DNA of 49,719 nt from Bacteroidales bacterium UBA1714 (GTDB lineage: Bacteria > Bacteroidota > Bacteroidia > Bacteroidales > Paludibacteraceae), in NCBI GenBank assembly GCA_002317295.1, contig DCIY01000025.1, forward strand, positions 1 through 49,719, written 5' to 3'. The notes beneath the pieces are model-generated. The model did not search any database. It had not been told where the DNA came from and worked only from the letters and a program-made list of their open reading frames with translations. This document shows positions 15,943 to 24,553 of this stretch, piece by piece. The position numbers were made by a program, and so were the translations under genes. Numbering within the stretch: the first letter of the stretch is position 1; every line of letters begins with the position of its first letter.

Positions 15943-17883
15943 ATGAAAAATCCCCTTCATACTCCGAATATCTTTTCGCACATTGCGACGATGAACTACC
16001 TTCCTCGTTGGGGGGTATTGTTGATGGATCTGGTATTATGTGTGGTGGCCTATGTCATCAGTATTGCCATTGGCAGTTCGTTGTTTCAGTATGGTCTGGA
16101 CGGACTTTCCACGATGATTTGGCAGCAGGGACTGGTACTATTGATTGTTCAAACCTTATTTTTCTGGTGTTTCCACACCTATTCGGGTATCATTCGTTAT
16201 TCCACATTTGTGGATATCATCAAGGTATTGTCTGCGGTTTTCTCCTGTGCCGGCATATTATTGGTTACAAACTTTGTCAGTCGCTTATACTTTGGCAACC
16301 ATCTGTTTTTGAACACGGCCCTGCTCATTTATGCATTATTGGCTTTTACCCTATTATTCTGCTTGCGTGTGGGAGTGAAGACGATATACGATTCCGTGAT
16401 GCAGGGGAATAGCGGCAAACGGCGTGTATTCATCTATGGCACTCATTCGGCAGGATTGTCCATTGCCAAAATGCTTCGTTCAGCCGGAGCCGACAGCGAG
16501 TACCGTCCTGTTGGGTTTATCATGGATGCTCACGATGAGAAAGTATACAACCTGCAGGGGCTCACTGTGTATCCGCTCAATGAGCAACTGTTTGAAATCA
16601 TGAAACAAAAAGAAGTGTCCGATGTGATCATATCGCCTATTAAGATGAAGGAGTTATCTCCTGCGAAAGATTTGGATATTTTCTTAAATCATGGTATTCG
16701 CATTCTCACTACCCCATTTTTTACTACTTGGGACAAGGATGATGATGCCATCAAGCATATCGGACAAATCAATACCTTAAAGATTGAGGATTTGTTGGAA
16801 CGTCCTACGATTGAGATCAATATAGATAATGTGTCCGAATTTTTGAGCAATAAGGTCGTTCTGATTACGGGTGCTGCCGGAAGTATAGGAAGTGAGATTG
16901 TGCACCAGGTTATTCATTTCCATCCTTCGGCCATTATTCTTTACGATCAGGCCGAATCCCCGTTGCACGATTTGCGTCTGGATATACGTGATCGTTATCA
17001 TGATCAAACGATTGTGGCGGTGATAGGTGATATTCGCAATCGCCAACATTTGGAAGATGTTTTTCGCGAGTACAAACCGGATGTAGTCTTTCATGCCGCT
17101 GCCTATAAGCATGTACCGCTGATGGAGGAATTTCCCAACGAAGCTATTCAAACCAATGTGATGGGAACCAAGAATGTAGCTGACTTGAGTGTACAGTATG
17201 GGGTGCAGCAGTTTGTGATGATTTCTACGGACAAGGCGGTAAATCCGACCAATATCATGGGAGCCAGCAAGCGTATTGCGGAGATTTATGTGCAGTCACT
17301 GAATCGTAAACTGGCACAAGAGAATCCCAATTGTACCAAGTTTATCACTACTCGATTTGGAAATGTATTGGGCAGTAATGGCAGCGTGATACCGTACTTT
17401 AAGAAGCAGATTGCCGCTGGAGGTCCTGTCACCGTGACCCATCCGGACATTATCCGTTACTTTATGACCATACCGGAAGCGGTTACATTGGTGTTGGAAG
17501 CGGCTACCTTAGGCCATGGAGGGGAGATATTTGTATTCGACATGGGACATCCCGTTCGTATTTTGGATTTGGCAAAGAAAATGATTCGTTTGGCAGGCTA
17601 CAAACCCGGTGAAGATATTATGATCACCTTTACAGGCCTGAGACCGGGAGAAAAACTGTATGAAGAGGTACTCAATCAAAAAGAAAAGACACTTCCTACA
17701 GCCAATGAGAAAATCATGATTGCCAAGGTGCGGGAAACTGAATACGATATTGTGCGTAAACATATTGATCATCTGATTTTCACCAGCCACAGGAATCGCC
17801 CAATGCTTACCGTGCAGGAAATGAAACAGATTGTACCGGAATTTAAAAGCAAGAACTCTATATACGAACAATTGGATAAATAA
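15943..17883 (+). CDS. wbpM: WbpM/PglF/CapD-type UDP-GlcNAc 4,6-dehydratase
   Basis: 646 residues, the long membrane form of the family. Four N-terminal membrane segments (about 20-140) lead into a first Rossmann domain (VFIYGTHSAGLSIAKML, about 162-178), then the catalytic SDR domain with GAAGSIGSE (about 311-319). The active site reads STDKAVNPTNIMGASKR (about 427-443), where Met stands in the place of the usual SDR Tyr and Lys is kept, as in WbpM. It converts UDP-GlcNAc to UDP-4-keto-6-deoxy-HexNAc, precursor of FucNAc, QuiNAc and bacillosamine. Last sugar gene of the cluster; ftsY starts 5 nt after it. Confidence 0.88.
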   Translation: MKNPLHTPNIFSHIATMNYLPRWGVLLMDLVLCVVAYVISIAIGSSLFQYGLDGLSTMIWQQGLVLLIVQTLFFWCFHTYSGIIRYSTFVDIIKVLSAVFSCAGILLVTNFVSRLYFGNHLFLNTALLIYALLAFTLLFCLRVGVKTIYDSVMQGNSGKRRVFIYGTHSAGLSIAKMLRSAGADSEYRPVGFIMDAHDEKVYNLQGLTVYPLNEQLFEIMKQKEVSDVIISPIKMKELSPAKDLDIFLNHGIRILTTPFFTTWDKDDDAIKHIGQINTLKIEDLLERPTIEINIDNVSEFLSNKVVLITGAAGSIGSEIVHQVIHFHPSAIILYDQAESPLHDLRLDIRDRYHDQTIVAVIGDIRNRQHLEDVFREYKPDVVFHAAAYKHVPLMEEFPNEAIQTNVMGTKNVADLSVQYGVQQFVMISTDKAVNPTNIMGASKRIAEIYVQSLNRKLAQENPNCTKFITTRFGNVLGSNGSVIPYFKKQIAAGGPVTVTHPDIIRYFMTIPEAVTLVLEAATLGHGGEIFVFDMGHPVRILDLAKKMIRLAGYKPGEDIMITFTGLRPGEKLYEEVLNQKEKTLPTANEKIMIAKVRETEYDIVRKHIDHLIFTSHRNRPMLTVQEMKQIVPEFKSKNSIYEQLDK

Positions 17884-17888
17884 TTACG

Positions 17889-18845
17889 ATGGCTTTATTT
17901 GATTTTTTAAAGAAAAACGCTCAGCAGGAGCAGACAACACTTGATAAAGGATTGGAAAAATCCAAAACATCCGTTTTGGAAAAGATTAGTCACGCCATTG
18001 TGGGTAAATCCACCATTGACGATGATGTGTTGGATAATTTGGAAGAAGCACTCATTACCTCAGATGTGGGTGTAGAAACCACTTTGCGTATCATCGAACG
18101 CGTGCAGGCGCGCGTGTCGCGTGATAAATATATAGGTACAGGCGAACTTCATCATCTGCTCGTTGATGAGACCTGTCAACTGTTAAAGGAAAACGATTTG
18201 GGCAAAGAGGATGATTTATCCGCTCATAAACCGTATGTCATCATGGTAGTGGGGGTGAATGGTGTAGGCAAAACCACGACGATAGGCAAATTGGCTTATC
18301 TGTTTAAGCAATCCGGTAAAAAAGTCTTTTTGGGAGCTGCCGATACCTTCCGCGCTGCTGCCGTGGAACAATTGTGTATTTGGGGAGAACGCATTGGCGT
18401 AACCGTGATTAAGCAACAACAGGGTTCTGATCCTGCTTCTGTGGCTTATGACACCCTTCAATCGGCCGTAAAAAACGATGCCGATATTGTACTCATAGAC
18501 ACCGCCGGACGATTGCATAACAAGATTAACCTGATGAATGAGTTAACCAAAATCAGAAATGTGATGCAACGGGTTGTACCGGATGCTCCTCATGAGGTCA
18601 TGCTTGTGTTGGACGGTTCCACGGGTCAAAACGCCTTTGAGCAGGCCAAACAGTTTACCCAAGCCACTCAGGTCAATTCGCTTGCCATTACCAAACTGGA
18701 CGGCACAGCCAAGGGAGGTGTGGTATTAGGAATAAGCGATCAGTTTAAGATTCCTGTTCGTTGGATTGGATTGGGTGAAAAAGAAGAAGACCTCCGACCA
18801 TTTGATCGGGAGGCCTTCGTAAAAAGTCTGTTGGGACAATCTTAA
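17889..18845 (+). CDS. ftsY: Signal recognition particle receptor FtsY
   Basis: 318 residues, a short FtsY lacking the long acidic A domain of enterobacteria, as is usual in Bacteroidota. After an N domain of about 100 residues the G domain shows VGVNGVGKTTTIGKLA, ADTFRAAAVEQL, DTAGRLHNK, TKLDGTAKGG and a C-terminal GLGEKEEDLRPF. It is the GTPase receptor that docks SRP-ribosome complexes at the Sec translocon. It follows the polysaccharide cluster by 5 nt on the same strand and has no promoter of its own that I can see. It converges on the lipoprotein gene, with 6 bp between the two stops. Confidence 0.95.
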   Translation: MALFDFLKKNAQQEQTTLDKGLEKSKTSVLEKISHAIVGKSTIDDDVLDNLEEALITSDVGVETTLRIIERVQARVSRDKYIGTGELHHLLVDETCQLLKENDLGKEDDLSAHKPYVIMVVGVNGVGKTTTIGKLAYLFKQSGKKVFLGAADTFRAAAVEQLCIWGERIGVTVIKQQQGSDPASVAYDTLQSAVKNDADIVLIDTAGRLHNKINLMNELTKIRNVMQRVVPDAPHEVMLVLDGSTGQNAFEQAKQFTQATQVNSLAITKLDGTAKGGVVLGISDQFKIPVRWIGLGEKEEDLRPFDREAFVKSLLGQS

Positions 18846-18851
18846 CCACAC

Positions 18852-20126
18852 TTATCTTCCTCTGCTGCTACCGCCACCAGCACTTCCGCTGACACCGCCG
18901 CGATAACCGCCACCCATACTGCCGGAGGACATCGATGAACCTCCGCTATAACTGCGGGTGCTGGTTCCATAGTAGGAACTGTTGTATCCGCTCATGGATG
19001 ACGAAGATTGTTGACTGGAACGGGTGCTGGCAGTACGATTAGCACTGGTTACGTTTCCTGATTCTCTACTGGTTCCGCTCGTGGCAGATGCGACAGCAGA
19101 TGTGGAGGATGTCGTTGCGTTACGTGAAGTTCCTGCAACCGAAAATCCTCGATTGGAAACCATAGCAGATGATTCCGTTCTTTCCGCTGTACGGCGGTTG
19201 GTCTGCATGGACCGGGCATTGACATCCGCATTTTGTACCTGACTGGCTCTGGCAACCTGCCCTCTTTGAGCGTTTTGCCGAGAGGAAGAAACGCCTTGAG
19301 CAGAGCGAGTTGAAACGGGTTGAACCTGTCTGTATGCCCCTGTATTCATTTGGGCACGTTGTACATCTCTTGCATTGGCCATTTGGCTGTTGCGCGCCTC
19401 AAAACTCGTTTCTGCATGACGAGTAGCATAATCGCGCTGGCTGATGGCACGTCCCTGTTCTGACTGACGCATACGAGTCACTTGCTGGTTTGCCGAAGTG
19501 GCATACCGGTAGGAGCAACAGCAGTGATCATGATGGTACACATAAATATGTTCTACATAGACAGGGTGTGTCCAAACACCGTAGTATCCCCAACCATAAG
19601 GATAATATCCCCAATAATATGGACTGTGCCAACAGGTCCAATAAGGACCCCAGAACCAATCATAAATGATCGGACGATAGATATAAACAGGTTCGATGAT
19701 ATAATTGCTTCCGTAGATATACTCATCGCCAATTACCTGTACGGACATCCCTTTGTCCCCTTTTTTCTCCACATAGATAGTGGCCACATCCTGGTAAATA
19801 TCTTCGGCCAATACGGCTTGAATCACCACCAGGTGCTTACTGTCCTCCGTCAGTTCGATGACTCTCAAATAATCCACCTGCCCATCTCCATTCAGATCCA
19901 GATTGCTTAAGTGGCGCTCCGGGTTATTGAGCTCGGTTTCAAAGTCTTCCAAATCCTTGACTTCGCCAAACAGATTAGCCACTGATTTCAAATCGAGATC
20001 CTCACTGATGTCACTGCTCTTGGCATTTACCGTTACCGTTTGCTCAGCTTGTACGCGAGCATTGGTCGCACAACTGGCTAACAACGTCAACGTTAGCCAT
20101 AAAATCATCCGTGTCTTCATACTCAT
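18852..20126 (-). CDS. Putative lipoprotein with Tyr/Trp-rich core and Ser/Arg/Gly low-complexity tail
   Basis: 424 residues; I do not recognise the family. The N-terminus (KTRMILWLTLTLLASC, Cys at about 19) is a plausible lipoprotein signal. Residues 70-140 form a compact domain with an EF-hand-like DLNGDGQVD (about 76-84) and many beta-forming residues. Residues 150-205 are extremely rich in Tyr, Trp, His and Pro, with a CCC triplet. From about 215 to the end the sequence is disordered, rich in Ser, Arg, Gln, Thr and Gly, ending in Gly/Ser repeats. This looks like a cell-surface or periplasmic structural protein. The start overlaps ribBA by four bases (ATGA), so it is co-transcribed. Confidence 0.7.
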   Translation of the reverse strand: MSMKTRMILWLTLTLLASCATNARVQAEQTVTVNAKSSDISEDLDLKSVANLFGEVKDLEDFETELNNPERHLSNLDLNGDGQVDYLRVIELTEDSKHLVVIQAVLAEDIYQDVATIYVEKKGDKGMSVQVIGDEYIYGSNYIIEPVYIYRPIIYDWFWGPYWTCWHSPYYWGYYPYGWGYYGVWTHPVYVEHIYVYHHDHCCCSYRYATSANQQVTRMRQSEQGRAISQRDYATRHAETSFEARNSQMANARDVQRAQMNTGAYRQVQPVSTRSAQGVSSSRQNAQRGQVARASQVQNADVNARSMQTNRRTAERTESSAMVSNRGFSVAGTSRNATTSSTSAVASATSGTSRESGNVTSANRTASTRSSQQSSSSMSGYNSSYYGTSTRSYSGGSSMSSGSMGGGYRGGVSGSAGGGSSRGR

Positions 20127-21343
20127 ACAAGATTTAGTTCATGATGCATTTTTTCCTTCTTCGTTCTCATATAACGAAGGTTGTAGGGATTGGGAGCAAT
20201 CTCTATTGGTATATTATCGACAATTTCTATGCCAAAACTTTCCAGACCGATACGCTTTACCGGATTATTGGTCATTAATTTAAGACGCATGGCTCCCATT
20301 TCTCGAAGAATTTGGGCCCCTACTCCGTAGTTTCGTTCATCCGGTCGGAACCCCAGATGGATATTGGCTTCTACGGTATCATCTCCATTTTCCTGCAACT
20401 TATATGCCCGTATCTTATTCATCAGGCCGATTCCTCGTCCTTCCTGATTCATATACACAATAATGCCCTTTCCAGCCTGGTCTATCATTTGCATCGCCTT
20501 GTGCAACTGCTCTCCGCATTCACATTTGCGCGACCCAAAAATATCCCCGGTAGCACAGGAAGAATGTACACGACACAAAATAGGTTCATCTTGTTGCCAT
20601 TCCCCTTTGCTCAGCGCTATATGTTCCAATCCGGTGGTCAAATCACGAAAAGGTGTCAGCATAAATTCCCCATAAGATGTGGGCAGGAACACCGTTTCTC
20701 CCCTTTCCAGAGTTGAAATTGTATCTTCCCATTGATTCAGATTATGCGCCATTCGATAGGCAATCAAATCCTTAATACTGATAATCTTGTATCCATACTC
20801 GTGGGCAATCACCTCTAATTGGGGCAGTCTGGCCATTGTTCCATCTGTGTTCATTACCTCAATGAGAGCAGCCACGGGTTTGAGGCCGCTCAGACGGCAT
20901 AAATCAACGGCGGCTTCCGTATGACCGGCACGCTGTAACACACCCCGTGACTGAGCATACAGCGGATTGATATGCCCCGGACGGCCAAAGGTAGCCGGCG
21001 TGGAACGATCATCCGCCAAGGCCTGAATGGTAGCAGCACGATCCGCTGCACTCACGCCCGTTGTACAACCTTCCAATTTGTCTACGGTGATGGTAAACGG
21101 CGTGCCCAGCATCGAGGTATTATTAGCTACCTGGTGCATCAGTCCCAATTGGGCACAACGGCTTTCCAATAGCGGTGCACACAACACGCCTCGACCATGC
21201 TGCAGCATAAAATTGACCTTTTCAGGGGTTATCTTTTCCGCAGCAATGATGAAATCGCCTTCGTTTTCGCGATCCTCATCATCCACGACAATGACAAATT
21301 TACCTTCTCGAAAATCGTCCAATGCAGATTCTATTGTATTCAT
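20123..21343 (-). CDS. ribBA: Bifunctional 3,4-DHBP synthase / GTP cyclohydrolase II (riboflavin synthesis)
   Basis: 406 residues. The N-terminal DHBP synthase (about 1-200) has DDEDRENEGDFIIAAEKIT with the metal-binding acidic residues, and GRPGHINPLYA. The C-terminal GTP cyclohydrolase II (about 205-400) has RVHSSCATGDIFGSRKCECG with the three zinc cysteines, followed by NQEGRGIGL. The enzyme makes both branch precursors of riboflavin from ribulose-5-phosphate and GTP in the cytoplasm. No FMN riboswitch can sit in front because the permease gene ends only 3 nt upstream. Confidence 0.96.
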   Translation of the reverse strand: MNTIESALDDFREGKFVIVVDDEDRENEGDFIIAAEKITPEKVNFMLQHGRGVLCAPLLESRCAQLGLMHQVANNTSMLGTPFTITVDKLEGCTTGVSAADRAATIQALADDRSTPATFGRPGHINPLYAQSRGVLQRAGHTEAAVDLCRLSGLKPVAALIEVMNTDGTMARLPQLEVIAHEYGYKIISIKDLIAYRMAHNLNQWEDTISTLERGETVFLPTSYGEFMLTPFRDLTTGLEHIALSKGEWQQDEPILCRVHSSCATGDIFGSRKCECGEQLHKAMQMIDQAGKGIIVYMNQEGRGIGLMNKIRAYKLQENGDDTVEANIHLGFRPDERNYGVGAQILREMGAMRLKLMTNNPVKRIGLESFGIEIVDNIPIEIAPNPYNLRYMRTKKEKMHHELNLV

Positions 21344-21346
21344 ATC

Positions 21347-22840
21347 TTATGATCTATGTACTATTCCAGTTTTGACTTGCTGAAGTTTATGCTTAACTTC
21401 CGTGACCAGTTTTTCCCCAACCTTTTGCCATACCTCCGGGTTAAATAATCCACTGTCTGTGGCCGCTTTGGTCGTCAAAAATACACCAATAGGCAATAAC
21501 ACAAACGAACTGAGCCACATACCCATCCAGCATGGCCAAATGGCCTCACGAGCCATTTTGTAGCCCGTATTGTCTATGATATAATAAATGATAAACAAAA
21601 CCACGGAAATGACAATGGGAGCCCCCAAACCTCCTTTGCGAATAATGGCACCCAGGGGCGCTCCGATAAAGAAGAAAATCAGGCAGGCAAAGGCAAGGGT
21701 AAATTTACGATAAAGCTCTATCTCATGTTTGCGGATATATCGCTGAAAATCATCCAACATGATGGAGTTGTACTCAATCTGCTCTTTCTGCTCCTGTGCT
21801 TTGGCCACCGCGTTCTCCAACGCTACAATCCTCTTGCGATCGCTTAACCGTGATATCAGACTATCCAGATGATAGGTTTGATTTTCCTCGGCCGTATTCT
21901 CGCTCAGTTCGCGACCATGTTTTCTTTCCCTGCCAAAATACCGTTGATCCACCAACACGGAACTTTGTTCCTGGCTGCGAGCCACTGCCAAAGTGTGTAC
22001 CGAATCGATGGAATGAATGAGTTCCACCGTGTTTTTGGACACATGCTGATCGCTGAGCACCGATTCGTCATAGCGACTCAGTTCGGTATTAAAATCAATC
22101 AGCAGATTCTTTTCCACAAATGTTTCCCTTCGATAAGGTACATTTTTAGCAGGCCCTGCCGATTGCTGATGGAGATTTTCAAAATGTTCTCCGTTGTACA
22201 GACGCAAAATCAGATAGTGATTGTCGGCGGTAAAAAATATGCGCCCAGAATCTGCAAGAGTCACAGTGGCATTCTGAAACCCGTTGGAATAATCGTATAT
22301 CATCATCCCTGTCATCAGGCCCGTTCCCGGATTTTTACCATCCACGTAAATATTGTATCCCTGAATGCCTGCATAAAATTCCGCTACAGGAATATCCAAC
22401 TCTGGGGACTTTTGACGCATGGAAAAAATCAGCGCCCAAAGTTTGACCTGAGATTTGGGTAATACATTATTGGAAAAGAAAAACGCGCCCACGCACAAAC
22501 ATGCTATGAAAATCGTGAGCGGACGCATGATGCGAAACAAACTGATGCCGGCAGATTTCATGGCTGTGAGTTCAAACTTTTCCCCCAGATTGCCAAAGGT
22601 CATCAGACTGGACAAAAGTACGGCCAAAGGCAATGCCAAAGGAACAACGGACATCACCGCATACACAAAAAATTCGCATAATACACTGATTTCCACCCCC
22701 TTACCCACCAAGTCATTCACATGCATCCATACAAACTGCATCAGCAAAATGAAAATACAGATCATAAATGTCAACACAAACAAGCCCAAAAAATTTCTGA
22801 GCATGTAAATGTCGAGTTTTTTGATTCCCAATACTTTCAT
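21347..22840 (-). CDS. LptF/LptG family permease (YjgP/YjgQ)
   Basis: 497 residues. Three N-terminal membrane helices (about 15-125) and three C-terminal ones (about 375-465) frame a large periplasmic part that includes the jellyroll strand segment (GYNIYVDGKNPGTGLM) and a long helical insertion (about 255-370). This is the fold of the LptF and LptG subunits of the LPS transport ABC system, which extract LPS from the inner membrane. Bacteroidota encode two such proteins and I cannot say which this is. Its start codon is flanked directly by a TTAACCT repeat array that may serve as its ribosome-binding region. ribBA follows by 3 nt. Confidence 0.9.
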   Translation of the reverse strand: MKVLGIKKLDIYMLRNFLGLFVLTFMICIFILLMQFVWMHVNDLVGKGVEISVLCEFFVYAVMSVVPLALPLAVLLSSLMTFGNLGEKFELTAMKSAGISLFRIMRPLTIFIACLCVGAFFFSNNVLPKSQVKLWALIFSMRQKSPELDIPVAEFYAGIQGYNIYVDGKNPGTGLMTGMMIYDYSNGFQNATVTLADSGRIFFTADNHYLILRLYNGEHFENLHQQSAGPAKNVPYRRETFVEKNLLIDFNTELSRYDESVLSDQHVSKNTVELIHSIDSVHTLAVARSQEQSSVLVDQRYFGRERKHGRELSENTAEENQTYHLDSLISRLSDRKRIVALENAVAKAQEQKEQIEYNSIMLDDFQRYIRKHEIELYRKFTLAFACLIFFFIGAPLGAIIRKGGLGAPIVISVVLFIIYYIIDNTGYKMAREAIWPCWMGMWLSSFVLLPIGVFLTTKAATDSGLFNPEVWQKVGEKLVTEVKHKLQQVKTGIVHRS

Positions 22841-22951
22841 TAACCTTTAACCTTTAACCATTAACCATAGCCACATTTGTGGCGAACCATTAACCATAGC
22901 CACATTTGTGGCGAACCTTTAACCTTTAACCTTTAACCTTTAACCTTTAAG
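22841..22951. repeat. TTAACCT array with two identical mini-hairpins
   Basis: The gap between cdd and the permease gene consists of TTAACC(T) units interrupted by two copies of a 29-bp unit. Each copy carries the hairpin GCCACA-TT-TGTGGC (22870-22883 and 22899-22912). The array extends into the last codons and the stop of cdd. On the minus strand it offers AAAGG 3 and 10 nt before the permease ATG. The hairpin is close to GCCACGATAGTGGC found inside the DUF2851 gene. Confidence 0.85.
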
Positions 22952-23422
22952 ATTGTCACTCACAAAAATAAGCGGAAGCAGTTCTTTGGCCGAATCTACC
23001 ACATAACAGAACGATTCTCCGTACAATATCACCTGCATATCGCAATGATACCGATGCTCTGTTTCCAACATCACCTGTCGGCAACTGCCGCATGGTGCAC
23101 CAGGTTCCGCAGTAAAGTGGCCCTTGGTATAACACGCTATGGCCAAGGCCTCCACTGCAGCGTCCGGATAATTGGCATTGGCAGCAAACAGGGTCGTGCG
23201 TTCAGCGCACAATCCCGATGGAAAGGCCGCATTTTCCTGATTGGATCCACAAACAATCTGTCCATTGCTCAGTCTTGCTGCTGCTCCAACCTGAAAATGG
23301 GAATAGGGGCTATAACTGTTGTTCACCATCTGTTTGGCCCGTTCTACCAATTCGCGTTGTGCTTCACTCATTTCCGACACCTGCATCTGATGCAGCGTAG
23401 TCAGTATTTTTACTTCCTTCAT
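22940..23422 (-). CDS. cdd: Cytidine deaminase
   Basis: 160 residues. The zinc site is clear: GLCAERTTLF (Cys plus catalytic Glu, about 71-80) and PCGSCRQ (two Cys, about 108-114). YSPYSHFQVGAA near residue 37 is the substrate-binding start of the domain. It deaminates cytidine and deoxycytidine to uridine for pyrimidine salvage; this is the homotetrameric type by length. The last residues, NLKG and the stop, are written by the TTAACCT repeat array, so the natural C-terminus may have been replaced. It lies 12 nt after the glycosyltransferase gene, in the same operon. Confidence 0.94.
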   Translation of the reverse strand: MKEVKILTTLHQMQVSEMSEAQRELVERAKQMVNNSYSPYSHFQVGAAARLSNGQIVCGSNQENAAFPSGLCAERTTLFAANANYPDAAVEALAIACYTKGHFTAEPGAPCGSCRQVMLETEHRYHCDMQVILYGESFCYVVDSAKELLPLIFVSDNLKG

Positions 23423-23434
23423 GGTTTGTGATGG

Positions 23435-24388
23435 TTAAAATTCTTCACGAATCAAATAGTCATTTCTGGAAGGAGAATTACGAATAATCAATTCTCCAAG
23501 GAATCCGGCCAAAAACAGCATACAGCCCAATATCATGGCCAGAATACTCAGGTGAAACCATGGATTAACACCCACCAACATCGCCGGAATACCCATTGAC
23601 AATGCATGCAACTTCATCGCGCCAACGATAATAATGGAAACCAGTCCTAACATAAACATGCCACTGCCTATCAGACCAAAGAAATGCATGGGTTGCTTGC
23701 CAAACTTATTGAGGAACCACAGGGTCAACAAATCTAAATAACCATTCACAAATCGGTTTAATCCGAATTTGGAGACACCAAACTCCCGTTTACGATGCTG
23801 AACTACCTTTTCCCCTATACGGGTATATCCGGCATTCTTGGCCAAATAAGGAATATAACGATGCATCTCTGAGAACACCTCAATGTGCTTAACCACTTCG
23901 TTGCGATAGGCTTTCAGTCCACAATTCATATCGTGCAGAGCAATGCCCGTCACCTTGCGAGCTGTAGCGTTAAACAGTTTCGATGGCAGATTCTTGGTCA
24001 GGCGATTATCGTACCGTTTCTGTTTCCAACCGCTCACCAAATCGTAATTTTCCTCGATAATCATCCGATACAACTGTGGTATCTCATCCGGTGAATCCTG
24101 CAAATCAGCATCCATCGTAATGACCACATCTCCCTTAGCCGCCTTAAATCCACAATACAATGCAGCCGATTTGCCATAATTGCGACGGAAACATATTCCA
24201 TGCACATACTCCGGATGAGCGGCCTGCAGTTGACAGATAATCTTCCAACTCTCATCCGTTGAACCATCATTGACAAACACTACTTCGTAGCTAAACGAAT
24301 GTTCCTCCATGACACGCGCTATCCATTCATACAACTTAATCAGCGATTCTTCCTCGTTATATAGAGGCACTATTACAGAAATGTTCAT
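23435..24388 (-). CDS. DPM1/GtrB-like polyprenyl-phosphate glycosyltransferase (GT2)
   Basis: 317 residues from the ATG at 24388 (MNISVIVPLYNEEES); an upstream in-frame extension would cross the promoter. GT-A motifs: VIVPLYNEEESL (4-15), VVFVNDGSTDES (about 36-47) and TMDADLQDSPDEIP (about 89-102). Two C-terminal membrane helices (about 230-255 and 267-292) place it among GtrB/DPM1-like enzymes that load a sugar onto undecaprenyl phosphate. Such lipid-linked sugars feed membrane glycosyltransferases, possibly the DUF2723 protein at 2.8-5.8 kb; that link is speculation. First gene of a five-gene minus-strand operon. Confidence 0.9.
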   Translation of the reverse strand: MNISVIVPLYNEEESLIKLYEWIARVMEEHSFSYEVVFVNDGSTDESWKIICQLQAAHPEYVHGICFRRNYGKSAALYCGFKAAKGDVVITMDADLQDSPDEIPQLYRMIIEENYDLVSGWKQKRYDNRLTKNLPSKLFNATARKVTGIALHDMNCGLKAYRNEVVKHIEVFSEMHRYIPYLAKNAGYTRIGEKVVQHRKREFGVSKFGLNRFVNGYLDLLTLWFLNKFGKQPMHFFGLIGSGMFMLGLVSIIIVGAMKLHALSMGIPAMLVGVNPWFHLSILAMILGCMLFLAGFLGELIIRNSPSRNDYLIREEF

Positions 24389-24411
24389 ACTTACCCAAAT
24401 TAAATTTTGCG

Positions 24412-24443
24412 CAAAGATACACAAATTAATTCACGTACGCAAC
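24412..24443 (-). promoter_or_regulatory. Promoter of the glycosyltransferase-cdd-permease-ribBA operon
   Basis: Minus-strand -7 box TATCTTTG at 24412-24419, with GTTGC at 24439-24443 as a weak -33 box and a 19-nt spacer. Confidence 0.65.
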
Positions 24444-24488
24444 TTCTGCCTTACTTTTTTGAATAATTCTTTTTTTTTATAAAAAAAA

Positions 24489-24520
24489 TTTGCATATATC
24501 AATCTTTTTTTGTACTTTTG
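24489..24520 (+). promoter_or_regulatory. Promoter of the Crp-family regulator gene
   Basis: -33 box TTTGC at 24489-24493 and -7 box TACTTTTG at 24513-24520, spacer 19 nt. The transcript would start about 30 nt before the ATG at 24554. Confidence 0.75.
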
Positions 24521-24553
24521 CACCCGGTTTAGTTAATTTATCAGGTAGAAATC

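Noticed and set aside
22841..22951. Possible small CRISPR array
   Set aside because: The repeated 29-bp units have no variable spacers between them, only more of the same linker, and no cas gene is near.
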